64,000 nt of DNA from Pseudotamlana agarivorans. GTDB lineage: Bacteria > Bacteroidota > Bacteroidia > Flavobacteriales > Flavobacteriaceae. Below, piece after piece: positions 52,864 through 62,366 of this stretch. The position numbers and the translations under genes are program-made. Numbering within the stretch: the stretch's first letter is position 1; the number at the start of each line of letters is the position of its first letter. Under the pieces are notes generated by a model. That model searched no databases, was not told the origin of the DNA, and saw only the letters and a list, made by a program, of their open reading frames with translations. The stretch spans positions 434,001-498,000 of the forward strand of contig NZ_LXEI01000001.1 in assembly GCF_001642835.1 (NCBI RefSeq), written 5' to 3'.

Positions 52864-53583
52864 TTAATCTTGAACTTGGAAGATAATTGGTAAAGAATAT
52901 GGTACATTTACCGGCTTACCACGTTGTTTTCCAGGTTGCATTTTAGGTAATAAGTTAATTACACGAGCAGCTTCCTTTTCTAAACCAGGGTGTGGTGCTC
53001 TTGCTCTTACTCCTGTAATAGAACCTGTTTTATCAATTTTAAAGATCACGTTAATACGCTGTCTTCCCGATAAACCTAACTCACTAGCTAACTCTGTATT
53101 AAACTTTTTATTTACAAACTGAGAAATCTTTTTAGACATACAATCTCTTTTCTCGTTGTTGCTTCCTTTTTCACAACCAGGGAAAATTGGCACATTTTCA
53201 ATTACTGAAAACGGTACATCTACATCTTCCTCTACCTCTTCTACTTCTACTTCTTCAACCTCTACAATTTCAGTTTCTTGATCAACCTCTGTAGATTCGA
53301 TTACAGTTTCTTCAACCTCTACCTCATCTTCAACGATCTCGATAACTTCTGGAGCTGCAGGTGGCGGTGGTGGCGGTGGTGGTGTTTGAATTTGTTCTGT
53401 TAATGGAATATCTTCTTCTAATTCCTCATCCATATTCACCATTCCAATATCTATATCTTCCTTATCGTAAGTTTTATAGTTTATTGCATAATTTGTAAGA
53501 AATAGCATTAGTGCTAGGCCAACAGCAAAGTATAATGAACTGTTACGTCCTACATTTGCTTTGGGATTTTTTTTAACTTCCAT
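52864..53583 (-). CDS. TonB-family energy transducer
   Basis: A 239-residue TonB: one membrane helix (17-35), a run of eight Pro (68-75), a highly acidic spacer of EVE/VEE repeats (80-122) and a TonB C-domain (130-239) with PIFPGCE...C (Cys 137 and 148), NVIFKIDKTGSITGVRARAP and SLPIIFQVQD. It is closely related in the C-domain to the 51936 gene. Its acidic spacer, unlike the Pro/Lys spacer of classical TonB, is the odd part. Confidence 0.93.
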   Translation of the reverse strand: MEVKKNPKANVGRNSSLYFAVGLALMLFLTNYAINYKTYDKEDIDIGMVNMDEELEEDIPLTEQIQTPPPPPPPPAAPEVIEIVEDEVEVEETVIESTEVDQETEIVEVEEVEVEEVEEDVDVPFSVIENVPIFPGCEKGSNNEKRDCMSKKISQFVNKKFNTELASELGLSGRQRINVIFKIDKTGSITGVRARAPHPGLEKEAARVINLLPKMQPGKQRGKPVNVPYSLPIIFQVQD

Positions 53584-53654
53584 AATTTAATTCGTTTATC
53601 AAGATTGCTAAAATAACTATTTATTTACCAAAATAACAAGCGTTTCAAAAGTTT

Positions 53655-54023
53655 TTAACGCAGGACTTTGTTTTTAACTATTAGGATTAAAGATGCTAAG
53701 AGGGCGCCAAGGGTATTTGCCACCATATCGTAAACATCTAACGACCTAGAAACCGTCAATGTACCTTGTAAAACCTCAATAATTATACCAAAAACTACAG
53801 CTAAAATTAGTGCGTAATATACAGCGGGTTTATTGGCCATCTTAAAATTAAGTAAAAAGGTTCCAAACCATAAAATAGTTAAGAGACCATAGGCCAGAAA
53901 ATGAAAAATCTTATCACCAAAAGAAACCCCAATATCTGGAACATTCTTAAGCGTGATAAGACAAACCGTTGCTAATAAAACAGTATAGCTTACTGCAGCG
54001 ATAGGTACAATTTTATTAAGCAC
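53655..54023 (-). CDS. VanZ-like family protein
   Basis: A 122-residue membrane protein with four helices and the VanZ-like features: [16 protein letters not shown] near residue 37 and the [29 protein letters not shown] segment at about 82-110. Role unknown; VanZ itself gives low teicoplanin resistance, but most chromosomal homologues have no known link to that. Its start overlaps the gcvH stop by 8 bases. Confidence 0.9.
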   Translation of the reverse strand: MLNKIVPIAAVSYTVLLATVCLITLKNVPDIGVSFGDKIFHFLAYGLLTILWFGTFLLNFKMANKPAVYYALILAVVFGIIIEVLQGTLTVSRSLDVYDMVANTLGALLASLILIVKNKVLR

Positions 54024-54396
54024 CTATAAGGCTTTTATATTCTTCAGACGAAAGCAAACCATCAGCTTGAGATAAATCAGAGCATTTCACTTTTATCATC
54101 CATCCATCACCGTAAGGATCTGAATTTACCTTTTCAGGTTCATCTTCTAACGCATCGTTAAACTCAATAATTTCACCAGCTAGTGGCAAAAATAAATCAG
54201 ACACGGTTTTAACAGCTTCAACTGTTCCGAAAACCTCATCGGCATCTAATGTTTCATCTAGAGTTTCAACCTCCACATAAACGATATCTCCTAATTCACT
54301 TTGTGCAAAATCTGTAACGCCTATCGTAGCGATATCGCCTTCTAATCTAACCCATTCGTGATCTTTAGTGTACTTTAATTCTGAAGGAATATTCAT
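54016..54396 (-). CDS. gcvH: Glycine cleavage system H protein
   Basis: Lipoylated carrier that shuttles the methylamine group between P, T and L proteins of glycine cleavage. The 126-residue product has the lipoyl-attachment Lys 63 in [11 protein letters not shown] and the full family fold ([21 protein letters not shown]). The start follows a near-perfect promoter, and it is coupled to vanZ. The other gcv genes are not in the window. Confidence 0.96.
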   Translation of the reverse strand: MNIPSELKYTKDHEWVRLEGDIATIGVTDFAQSELGDIVYVEVETLDETLDADEVFGTVEAVKTVSDLFLPLAGEIIEFNDALEDEPEKVNSDPYGDGWMIKVKCSDLSQADGLLSSEEYKSLIGA

Positions 54397-54425
54397 GTCT
54401 AATATTTTAAGTTAATAATTTGCAA

Positions 54426-54456
54426 CAAATGTATTTATTCAAATGTTAAATTCAAA
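54426..54456 (-). promoter_or_regulatory. Consensus promoter of gcvH-vanZ
   Basis: On the minus strand TTTG (54456-54453), 19 bases, then TACATTTG (54433-54426): both elements at ideal spacing. It sits in the 71-base gap right after the sprA stop; the leader is about 23 bases. Confidence 0.78.
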
Positions 54457-54467
54457 CTGCTTTTCTG

Positions 54468-57400
54468 TTAATTCCCAAAATTATAACGAATAGTTAATCC
54501 TGACCTTACAGTTGTTTGTGGAAATGCGGTAGAAATGGCATAATCTGAAAACGTATAATCGAAATAAAAGATTCCCGTTAGGTTTTTACTAAAGGCATAG
54601 TCGGCTGTATATTTTACACCCCAAATGGTTTGCCCTGAAGTAATTTGATTATTATCTAAATCTAAATACCTAACAATCGTTTTATTATCTCTTACCGAAA
54701 CATCGGCTTTCATATTTAAATCACTAATAATACGCTTCTGAGGCCCCGCTAATTTAGATCGGATGCGTAAATCTTTAATACGATATCCCAATCCTAATAT
54801 GTATTCATTACCATGAACTTCGGTCATTAAATTATTATCAAAACTCAGGGACAGCAATCGGTCTTTTTTAATTTCGGCTAATATTTTAACCGAGTTTTTC
54901 ATTTCCATGTCAATGCGCATAAGCGGACTAAACATTTCGGTTAAATTGATATTACTATACAGTGTTTCGTTTTTAAAATTCCCTGATTGATCTAAAGCCT
55001 CGGCTGGTTGATTCGCGTAAGGTGTACCAGGAATTGGTTTTTCATTAGCTGCAGGGTCTAGATTCAAGTTTAAATTCGTTGAAAACTGATTGATGGTATA
55101 CGTGGAACGGTAACCATGCGTTAACGAGAATCGTTTAAAGTTCTTTTTAAACCACCCAAACTTCATGAACCCCGTATATTTCAAATCCCAGTTTGGGATT
55201 GGCACGTTTCTAAAAGTTTCAGTAGTGATGTTTTCGGCATCTTTTCCTTGGTAGGCTGCTAAAAATGATGGCAATAATACCTGTTGGTTGTTCTTACCAA
55301 ATCCTAAAGGATAGCCTTCTGCATCTCTAGCATAATTGGTTGTACCGTAAAACTCTTCCGCCAAACGATCGGCTATTTTTATTCTATTCGATCTAAATTC
55401 TGTAAAGGCTTCTGAAGTCGTTTCATCACTAGCCTGAAAGGCTGTTTTTATTAATAATGTTGAAATATTATAGTTTCCAAAGGTATTTGGAGTTAAGGAA
55501 TAATACTCTTCATTTTCTATTCTATAATTTTCGGAGTAATTTTCATAGTATGATCGGTTGCCCAGAATATCAATTTTTAAATCTCTTACTGGTTGTACTG
55601 ATGCCGAAATATCTAACTGCTTGGTTTCAGTAGTGGTATACTGCTGATTAAATTCTGGAAACAGTGTTAACCACCCATTTCTAGCTGCCCTGTCACGTAC
55701 ATCACTTTGTCCTCCCAAAACAAATCCTAATGTTGGCTTCGTAGTCCCTAGGAAACCAGGCGTGTGAACAAAACCTGGTAAAAAGGTTCCGTTATTTTCA
55801 GAATAATTAATTTGAATTCTTTTAACACTTGTTAAAATATCGATAGCAGCATTTAATGCTTTTGTTCCGGCTTGCCCTTTTGTTTTAGGCTGCGAATTTT
55901 CTTCCATCCCTTCCGGAGTAGCTGCAGGTCGTCCTGGCACACCTCGTGACCTTGCACGACTAACAGGCTTTTTGGTTAAACCAATATATTTATATAATCG
56001 ATTCATATCCATAGACGAGTTGATGGTATGAACGTTTGAATTCTGAATCGTATTTCCTAAGTCGTAAACCGCACCAGTAGATTCCAGGGTCACTTCTTGA
56101 TACAAATCGGAACTTTTTTGCCATTGGAAGCTACCAGTGTATTGGTAGGTAAGATCTAAAAAGCTAAAGGTTGGTATTTTATTAATGGGCACTTTATAGG
56201 TAAGCCCTAAATTCTGCATCTGTCGGTTAGGGTCACCAAAATCTAGCATGCCATTCCATATATCTAGGGTTTCATCCTGCTCACCAGCTTCAAAATCGTC
56301 ATTCTTAAAATAGTTTCGTACAATATTACTATTAGTGGCCGTATAATTTAACTGTAAGGATTTGGTTAAATTATAATTTATAGTGTATTGAAAGTCGAAC
56401 ATATAGTTTCTTCGATACAATTCTTCAATGCCGATATTGTCACCCGTAAGATCTACTTCTCTAAATTTTTGTCGGTTATATTGTCGATTTAAATCGGAGT
56501 TAACCGTAAAACTTGCTGGCAACAGGTTTAAGTTAAAATCCTTTAAAATTTTCCAATACTTACCTGTAAACAACGAATCGTTCTTTTGAAAAGGCTCGAT
56601 AACCAGAGGCTCAAAATTATGGGCATAATTAGCCCCTAAACGTAAAGTTTTATTAACAGAGTTCTCAATTTCAAAATCCCGATGTTCAATTTTATTATAA
56701 GAATAATTAAGCGTGAAATTTTCCACATCATAAAAACGAGGTTTCGCATCGGTAGTACGCACCTTTCTGACGCCTATAAAATTAATACTGTGACGCATGG
56801 TGTAATCTTCCGACTGTTCTTTAATACGTTCCCTTTCGGCAGCATCATTAGCAGCATCCAAACGTGATTCTAACGTTAAATCTTTATATAACTGATCATA
56901 TTTAGGTGTAATAAGAGCTTCACCTCGACCATAATTAAAAGGCAATTGTACGCCCCATTTTTTAGGTAATAGCTGCCCCACATTCACATTGGTAACCACA
57001 TCATATTGCTGAACATCTTCAAGACTACGTTGGCTTGGCCCTTGTTCTAAGGACCCAAAACCAGAAGTGCTTTGACGCCCTGTCGCGCTTATATTTGCAA
57101 AATCTGCAATGTTAGAATCCATGCTTACCACTGCCGCCCAACCGCCATGATTGTCTAGGTCTGACATGCGCAATTCGTTAAACCAAATTTCTCCACATAC
57201 ATCAGTGCCACTAGCATTCTTAACCCCTACCATTAGTGTTCGAATATCTCCAAAGTTAGGATTTCCTTTAATTGCCACACGATGCTGCCCTAAAACATAG
57301 CCCGTAAATGGATCGCTTACAGGTAATACATCATCTCCAATGACATCATAATATGTTAAATCGGCATTGCCGCTAGAGATGCTTTCGGCTTTAATATCTC

Positions 57401-60400
57401 CTAACACTTCAATAGGCAAGTTTATTTCATTCACGTCTGGCCATAACTCGGACCCTTTGACTTGTAACGGAATTTCAATTTGATAGTAATTCTCGGTAAG
57501 GTCATTTCCCATACGAATGAATCCTACTAAGTCTTTATCATCTAAGGTTCCAACAGAAGCATCTTGATCTTCGGCATGAAAGAACATGCGAATGCGTTTA
57601 TATTGACGCATATCTAAATCGATATTTTTGTATACACCTCTTGAATCTTCGGCTTCCAAACCACAAACCTCAACCACTAAAGATTGTTCGTTTTGACGAA
57701 TAACAGTGTTGTTATTATACAATTGTTCTGGAACAATGCCTGGTGGACTTTCATAACGCCCTTCGTTCTCTAGAGTACCTATAACCCCAACCGAAAACTC
57801 GGTATTAGGATCGATAGGGTCTGGGTCATTTTCATCTAAAGGCAAGGTATAACGTCGCCAATCGCTTCGCACTAAATCGAGTGTCCCAAAACGGAAAACC
57901 GTTGGCTCGGTAAACTCTTTTAAATAAATTCTTGAAAAACGTACCGATCTTAAATCTGAAATATTTCCAACAGATTTAGCATGTGTACCTTCAACAGGAA
58001 CTCTAAACTGATACCATCTTACATTTACAGACTGACCGTTTGGTAATTGACGTGGTCGTTCCTTATAATCTCTTAAAAACTGCTTTAAAGGATTACTGTC
58101 TGGAATGTTCTCAAAGTCAGCTTCGGTTGTTGGTAAATTTTGCCTGTTTAATTCCAGCTCATACTCGTAATAACTATCTATGGTATTCATGGTGTTATCA
58201 CGATTAATATCTTCCACATCTGGTTGGGTGTTTGCACCACGGTCTGTGTTAGAAAATCCATCAGGGGTATTCCCTTCTACCCCGTTATACTTTTTATATC
58301 TATCGAAAATATTACCATCGGTATTTAAAAAATATACATAATTATCATTAGAAGGGTCGTCGCCAAACTGTGCTCCAAATTCCATAATTTCTTCAGCATC
58401 ACTATAACCATCGTACCCCACATCTTGGTTAATACGCTCCTCACCTGTACTATCAAAAGCATATACTAAAGATTGGTTTTGTGGTGTTACCGTTCCCCAG
58501 TCGGTAGGCTGTAAAAAAGTAACATCCCCATCTTTTGGTAACCCATTCTCATAGAGCTTCTTACCATCCTTAATAATATCTTCTGAGATATTTCCTAAGT
58601 TAAAAACCAGCTTACCTCCAGGGTTATTAGGATTATCTTGAAAGGGATCCTGTACCCAAAAATCAATATACTCTACATTTTGTTGTTCAAAATCTGTTGA
58701 AGTAATTTGTCTCGTGATTCCGGCCCAACTGTCCTGCGGATTATTTATCACGCCACTAGCAGCATTGGGATCGAAGTTATAAGGGCCGCGTTCGTTAGGA
58801 TAATAAGCTAAATCTAAAGTAAATAACACGGAATTCTGACCCTGAACTAAATCTCTATCTGGGAATAATTCGTTAATAAATACACGACTGGTATACAATC
58901 CAGAAATATCATCATCGGTCATACCATCTGGACGTTGACTACTGTAAAAAACAGGGTCGATAGAATACCAGTTTAACATGGCACGTTGATATCCATTTTG
59001 GATACCATTATCATCTTGATTTGGATTACTTGGAATATTTAAATCCAAAGGCCTACTAGACAAAACCCACGACAGTTGCGATTTTAAATCAATACTGTTT
59101 TGAGAACCTTCAAAGTCGTCTATATATGAGGTCGCTTCTCCGTTCAAATCGGTACCTTTTGGAGCACCTGGAGAAAGATAAGCGAATTCCCCTCTAAGAG
59201 AAACGTTCGATTCTACATCGGTATCGATATTTGGTAGCTTATTAACTAAACGCGTTAAGAATGGTACTTTAGTAGCGTAATTTCCATTAACACCAAAAAT
59301 AGAGTTGTTTATTGATTCTGTGCCGTAGTTTGCTTTTTGTGTTATAGGACGCTCATTAAGATTTAAAAACGTACCACCTAAAACAAAATTATCGTTAAAC
59401 TGATGTTGGACGTTAAATCCTGTAAAACGCCTTGTTTGTTGTCCGAAAACGGCATTATTCTCTGTAGAAACTTCAATAGGCGTGTTGGAAGCTTTTAAGG
59501 CTTCATCTAAAATTTGCACCCTTCCCAATTGGTAATTTACAGTATAATCAATGCCTTCAACTAAAACACGACCTCCTGCTGTAACGCGTACAGAACCACG
59601 AGGTACATTAAACGAGCCTATTGGAATACCATCGCCACCTGTGGATTTATAACGTCCTTGTAATTTAAACTTATTTTTTTCTACGTAATCTAAAGCCTTT
59701 GTTTTAGTTTCTGAATAAAGCTTATCAAATACATACTTCTTTTGATCGTCATTATAGGAGGTATCATCCTCATAATTTCCACCCCCAAGCACATCAAATA
59801 AATACTCTCCAAAAGGCTCGGCACTGGTAAACACAATTTTACCATTTACGGGAATGACTGTGATACCTGGAACAAAATCGAAAAAACCATCACCACGACT
59901 TTGTGGATCGTTATTATAGTTTAATTTATCTAAATTGAAAACCCTTAATAAAGGTATATTTTGAATCAAGTCCTCCTGATTGGTATTAGTTCCAATCGGA
60001 TTTCCATTAATATCGTTAGCAAATTCACTACCAACAGGTTTTATAAAGTTTAAAGGTGTCGATTCATTGTAAAAGATATTCAGTTTAAAATCCTCAACAC
60101 TTAGATTATAAGCCCCAGTGTCGTAGATATTTTTCATCATTAAATCCCAAACTGGCTGATTTACATTGGTCACACTACTTTTTAACATTTTAAGCAAAAG
60201 AGCCGAGTTAACCACATTGGTAACGTTTCCATTGTTATCGGTATCCACATCGGTAGCATCTACCCCATCATTAGCAAATTCTCCAACCTGATACACCTTC
60301 CCTGAAATGGTATATTGAAAAGCTACAGCTAAAACTTCATCGTTACTTAACCGTTGGTTTAACGAAATATATCCTAATTCTGTATTTAAAGTATATTCTT

Positions 60401-61709
60401 GACCCTCAATTAATTTTCTTGCATTTTCTAGTTTAGCATAATCAGGCCCTTCACTAACATTTGGCACTAAAATACCAGATTGCACAGTCGCAATATCCCT
60501 TACAGCAGGAGTTAGTTGTGATCCAGGACCACCAATATTGGTCGGGTCAAAATCATTATTTCCATTATCTGGAAAGGCCCCAGGCCCAACGTTTACGAAA
60601 TCATTTGGAGGTGTTTGCAAACCAATTCTATCTGATTCTCCTAAATCTTGCAAAGCCACAACGTTTCGTACATTTTCAGTACGATTACTTCGGTTGGTTA
60701 CCCAAACTTCCAAACGTTTAATTTGTAAACCTTTGTTATTTATAAACGGGTAGTTGGATAAAGCAGCGTCGTAAGTTTCTCTAAAATATTGTGCTAAGAA
60801 AAAGTGCCTGTTTTCATCATAATCCCTAATAAAAACATCAAACTCTTCGAGGGTTCCACCACCTTGAGCCACAACGGTATTGGATTGTGATTTTTGTTCA
60901 GAAAAAATCCCTGTAATGGTGGTTTTACCAAATTGAAGTTGCGCCTTAACACCAAATAAACTTTGTGCTCCAGTAATTAAGGAACTATTCAATGGCATGC
61001 TCACATTACCAACTTCTATTTTCTGAATAATATCGTCTTCAGTTGGTGTGTATTCTAATTTTATTAAATTCTGAAAATCGAATGTAGATTGTGTATCGTA
61101 ATTCGTATTAATTTGAAGACGTTCTCCCACTTTACCTGTCAAACTCAAACTTATTCGCTGATCGAAATCAAAGGTTAAGTTACTACGATTTCTAGGTGAA
61201 AATGATGGGTTGTCTTGTTTTGAATACAATATTCCCAGATCCATTTCAACAGAACCTTGAGGAATAATTTCTATAGTATTTCCTCCAAAAATGCTTTCAA
61301 AAAGTCCTGAGTTGATATAAAACTCAGGCAGTAAGTTTCTACGACCTTCTTCAGAGCCTTCTTTTTTACCATCGAAAGCATCAATTTTTTCTTTATAATA
61401 TGCTCTTAGATTTTCTCTCGCGACTAACTCATAATACTCCTTTGGTGTTAAGATTACCGGAAAACGAATATCATACTCCCCAATTTTTTCGGTGTAAATA
61501 TATCGGTTAGAAACAGGATCGTAAGTGTATTTAGATACTACACTTGACGGCATTGGCTCTTTTATATTTCCAACATGATACCCAGGTTCTGGCGGAATGG
61601 AATCTTGAGGTGTTCCTTGCCCCCATACATCTGTAAAACAGCATAGGGCAAAAAGCAATAAAAAACACGGTTTAATTGATTTATAAAATTGAAGGTTAGT
61701 TATTTTCAA
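54468..61709 (-). CDS. sprA: Type IX secretion translocon protein SprA
   Basis: Forms the giant 36-strand outer-membrane pore of the type IX secretion system, needed for gliding and adhesin export. The 2413-residue product fits the family's very large size: a signal peptide (about 1-31), then QDSIPPEPGYHVGNIKEP, several repeated SprA_N-like blocks (EYYELVARENLRAYYKEK and others) and a beta-strand-rich body, ending in the barrel strand TVRSGLTIRYNFGN. The gene starts 6 bases after ruvA, an order found across Flavobacteriaceae. No terminator is seen; the gcvH promoter follows the stop. Confidence 0.95.
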   Translation of the reverse strand: MKITNLQFYKSIKPCFLLLFALCCFTDVWGQGTPQDSIPPEPGYHVGNIKEPMPSSVVSKYTYDPVSNRYIYTEKIGEYDIRFPVILTPKEYYELVARENLRAYYKEKIDAFDGKKEGSEEGRRNLLPEFYINSGLFESIFGGNTIEIIPQGSVEMDLGILYSKQDNPSFSPRNRSNLTFDFDQRISLSLTGKVGERLQINTNYDTQSTFDFQNLIKLEYTPTEDDIIQKIEVGNVSMPLNSSLITGAQSLFGVKAQLQFGKTTITGIFSEQKSQSNTVVAQGGGTLEEFDVFIRDYDENRHFFLAQYFRETYDAALSNYPFINNKGLQIKRLEVWVTNRSNRTENVRNVVALQDLGESDRIGLQTPPNDFVNVGPGAFPDNGNNDFDPTNIGGPGSQLTPAVRDIATVQSGILVPNVSEGPDYAKLENARKLIEGQEYTLNTELGYISLNQRLSNDEVLAVAFQYTISGKVYQVGEFANDGVDATDVDTDNNGNVTNVVNSALLLKMLKSSVTNVNQPVWDLMMKNIYDTGAYNLSVEDFKLNIFYNESTPLNFIKPVGSEFANDINGNPIGTNTNQEDLIQNIPLLRVFNLDKLNYNNDPQSRGDGFFDFVPGITVIPVNGKIVFTSAEPFGEYLFDVLGGGNYEDDTSYNDDQKKYVFDKLYSETKTKALDYVEKNKFKLQGRYKSTGGDGIPIGSFNVPRGSVRVTAGGRVLVEGIDYTVNYQLGRVQILDEALKASNTPIEVSTENNAVFGQQTRRFTGFNVQHQFNDNFVLGGTFLNLNERPITQKANYGTESINNSIFGVNGNYATKVPFLTRLVNKLPNIDTDVESNVSLRGEFAYLSPGAPKGTDLNGEATSYIDDFEGSQNSIDLKSQLSWVLSSRPLDLNIPSNPNQDDNGIQNGYQRAMLNWYSIDPVFYSSQRPDGMTDDDISGLYTSRVFINELFPDRDLVQGQNSVLFTLDLAYYPNERGPYNFDPNAASGVINNPQDSWAGITRQITSTDFEQQNVEYIDFWVQDPFQDNPNNPGGKLVFNLGNISEDIIKDGKKLYENGLPKDGDVTFLQPTDWGTVTPQNQSLVYAFDSTGEERINQDVGYDGYSDAEEIMEFGAQFGDDPSNDNYVYFLNTDGNIFDRYKKYNGVEGNTPDGFSNTDRGANTQPDVEDINRDNTMNTIDSYYEYELELNRQNLPTTEADFENIPDSNPLKQFLRDYKERPRQLPNGQSVNVRWYQFRVPVEGTHAKSVGNISDLRSVRFSRIYLKEFTEPTVFRFGTLDLVRSDWRRYTLPLDENDPDPIDPNTEFSVGVIGTLENEGRYESPPGIVPEQLYNNNTVIRQNEQSLVVEVCGLEAEDSRGVYKNIDLDMRQYKRIRMFFHAEDQDASVGTLDDKDLVGFIRMGNDLTENYYQIEIPLQVKGSELWPDVNEINLPIEVLGDIKAESISSGNADLTYYDVIGDDVLPVSDPFTGYVLGQHRVAIKGNPNFGDIRTLMVGVKNASGTDVCGEIWFNELRMSDLDNHGGWAAVVSMDSNIADFANISATGRQSTSGFGSLEQGPSQRSLEDVQQYDVVTNVNVGQLLPKKWGVQLPFNYGRGEALITPKYDQLYKDLTLESRLDAANDAAERERIKEQSEDYTMRHSINFIGVRKVRTTDAKPRFYDVENFTLNYSYNKIEHRDFEIENSVNKTLRLGANYAHNFEPLVIEPFQKNDSLFTGKYWKILKDFNLNLLPASFTVNSDLNRQYNRQKFREVDLTGDNIGIEELYRRNYMFDFQYTINYNLTKSLQLNYTATNSNIVRNYFKNDDFEAGEQDETLDIWNGMLDFGDPNRQMQNLGLTYKVPINKIPTFSFLDLTYQYTGSFQWQKSSDLYQEVTLESTGAVYDLGNTIQNSNVHTINSSMDMNRLYKYIGLTKKPVSRARSRGVPGRPAATPEGMEENSQPKTKGQAGTKALNAAIDILTSVKRIQINYSENNGTFLPGFVHTPGFLGTTKPTLGFVLGGQSDVRDRAARNGWLTLFPEFNQQYTTTETKQLDISASVQPVRDLKIDILGNRSYYENYSENYRIENEEYYSLTPNTFGNYNISTLLIKTAFQASDETTSEAFTEFRSNRIKIADRLAEEFYGTTNYARDAEGYPLGFGKNNQQVLLPSFLAAYQGKDAENITTETFRNVPIPNWDLKYTGFMKFGWFKKNFKRFSLTHGYRSTYTINQFSTNLNLNLDPAANEKPIPGTPYANQPAEALDQSGNFKNETLYSNINLTEMFSPLMRIDMEMKNSVKILAEIKKDRLLSLSFDNNLMTEVHGNEYILGLGYRIKDLRIRSKLAGPQKRIISDLNMKADVSVRDNKTIVRYLDLDNNQITSGQTIWGVKYTADYAFSKNLTGIFYFDYTFSDYAISTAFPQTTVRSGLTIRYNFGN

Positions 61710-61715
61710 AATGAA

Positions 61716-62297
61716 TTATAAATTTTTTAAAGCCTGCTTAATGATGGTTTCGACATTAGCATCTGGTTGGGCTATCATAATCTTATCTACTACACGTTCG
61801 GCTTGTTTTTTAACAAAACCAAGAACTTCTAAAGCTGATAACGCTTCATCCTTATTGGTATTGCCTTGTGAAACAGAAACTTCATCAATATCATAAATCT
61901 TAATGATTTTATCTTTCAATTCAATAATAACACGTTGTGCTGTTTTGGCTCCAATTCCTTTAATGGATTGAATTAAAGCCACATCTCCAGTAGCTATCCC
62001 TTCACGAACTTGCTTAGGTGTTAATGACGACAACATGGTACGCGCAATGCTAGAACCAATGCCACTTACAGAAATTAGCAATCTAAAAATTTCACGTTCG
62101 GCAAGACTTGAAAAACCGTATAAAGTATGAGAATCTTCTTTAACTTGAAGATGAGTATATAGTTTTAAGTGTTCTCCTTCGGGAATTTGAGAGTAGGTAT
62201 GTAAAGATATATTAAGTAAATAGCCCACGCCGTTACAATCTATAACAACGTGGGTTGGATTTTTATCGGTGAGTTTACCTTGAATATGGGTTATCAT
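61716..62297 (-). CDS. ruvA: Holliday junction branch-migration protein RuvA
   Basis: Binds the four-way junction and loads RuvB. The 193-residue product has the OB-fold domain I (MITHIQGKLTDKNPTHVVI), the tandem helix-hairpin-helix domain II with VSGIGSSIARTML and IKGIGAKTAQRVIIEL (about 75-130), and domain III (about 145-193) that contacts RuvB. Transcribed with sprA. Confidence 0.96.
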   Translation of the reverse strand: MITHIQGKLTDKNPTHVVIDCNGVGYLLNISLHTYSQIPEGEHLKLYTHLQVKEDSHTLYGFSSLAEREIFRLLISVSGIGSSIARTMLSSLTPKQVREGIATGDVALIQSIKGIGAKTAQRVIIELKDKIIKIYDIDEVSVSQGNTNKDEALSALEVLGFVKKQAERVVDKIMIAQPDANVETIIKQALKNL

Positions 62298-62319
62298 CTA
62301 TGTCAGTTGGTTATCTGAC

Positions 62320-62327
62320 CAAATGTA
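62320..62327 (-). promoter_or_regulatory. Predicted promoter (-7 box) of ruvA-sprA
   Basis: The minus strand reads TACATTTG (TAnnTTTG). Transcription would begin near 62313, about 16 bases before the ruvA ATG. A short GTCAG/CTGAC hairpin lies at 62303-62319. Confidence 0.55.
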
Positions 62328-62366
62328 ATAAAATTATTTTCATTGGAAATATAATGAAACCTCCTT

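Noticed and set aside
53340-53400. Proline-codon and Val/Glu-codon repeats in tonB as a DNA repeat element
   Set aside because: They encode the periplasmic spacer of TonB and stay in frame, so protein function explains them.
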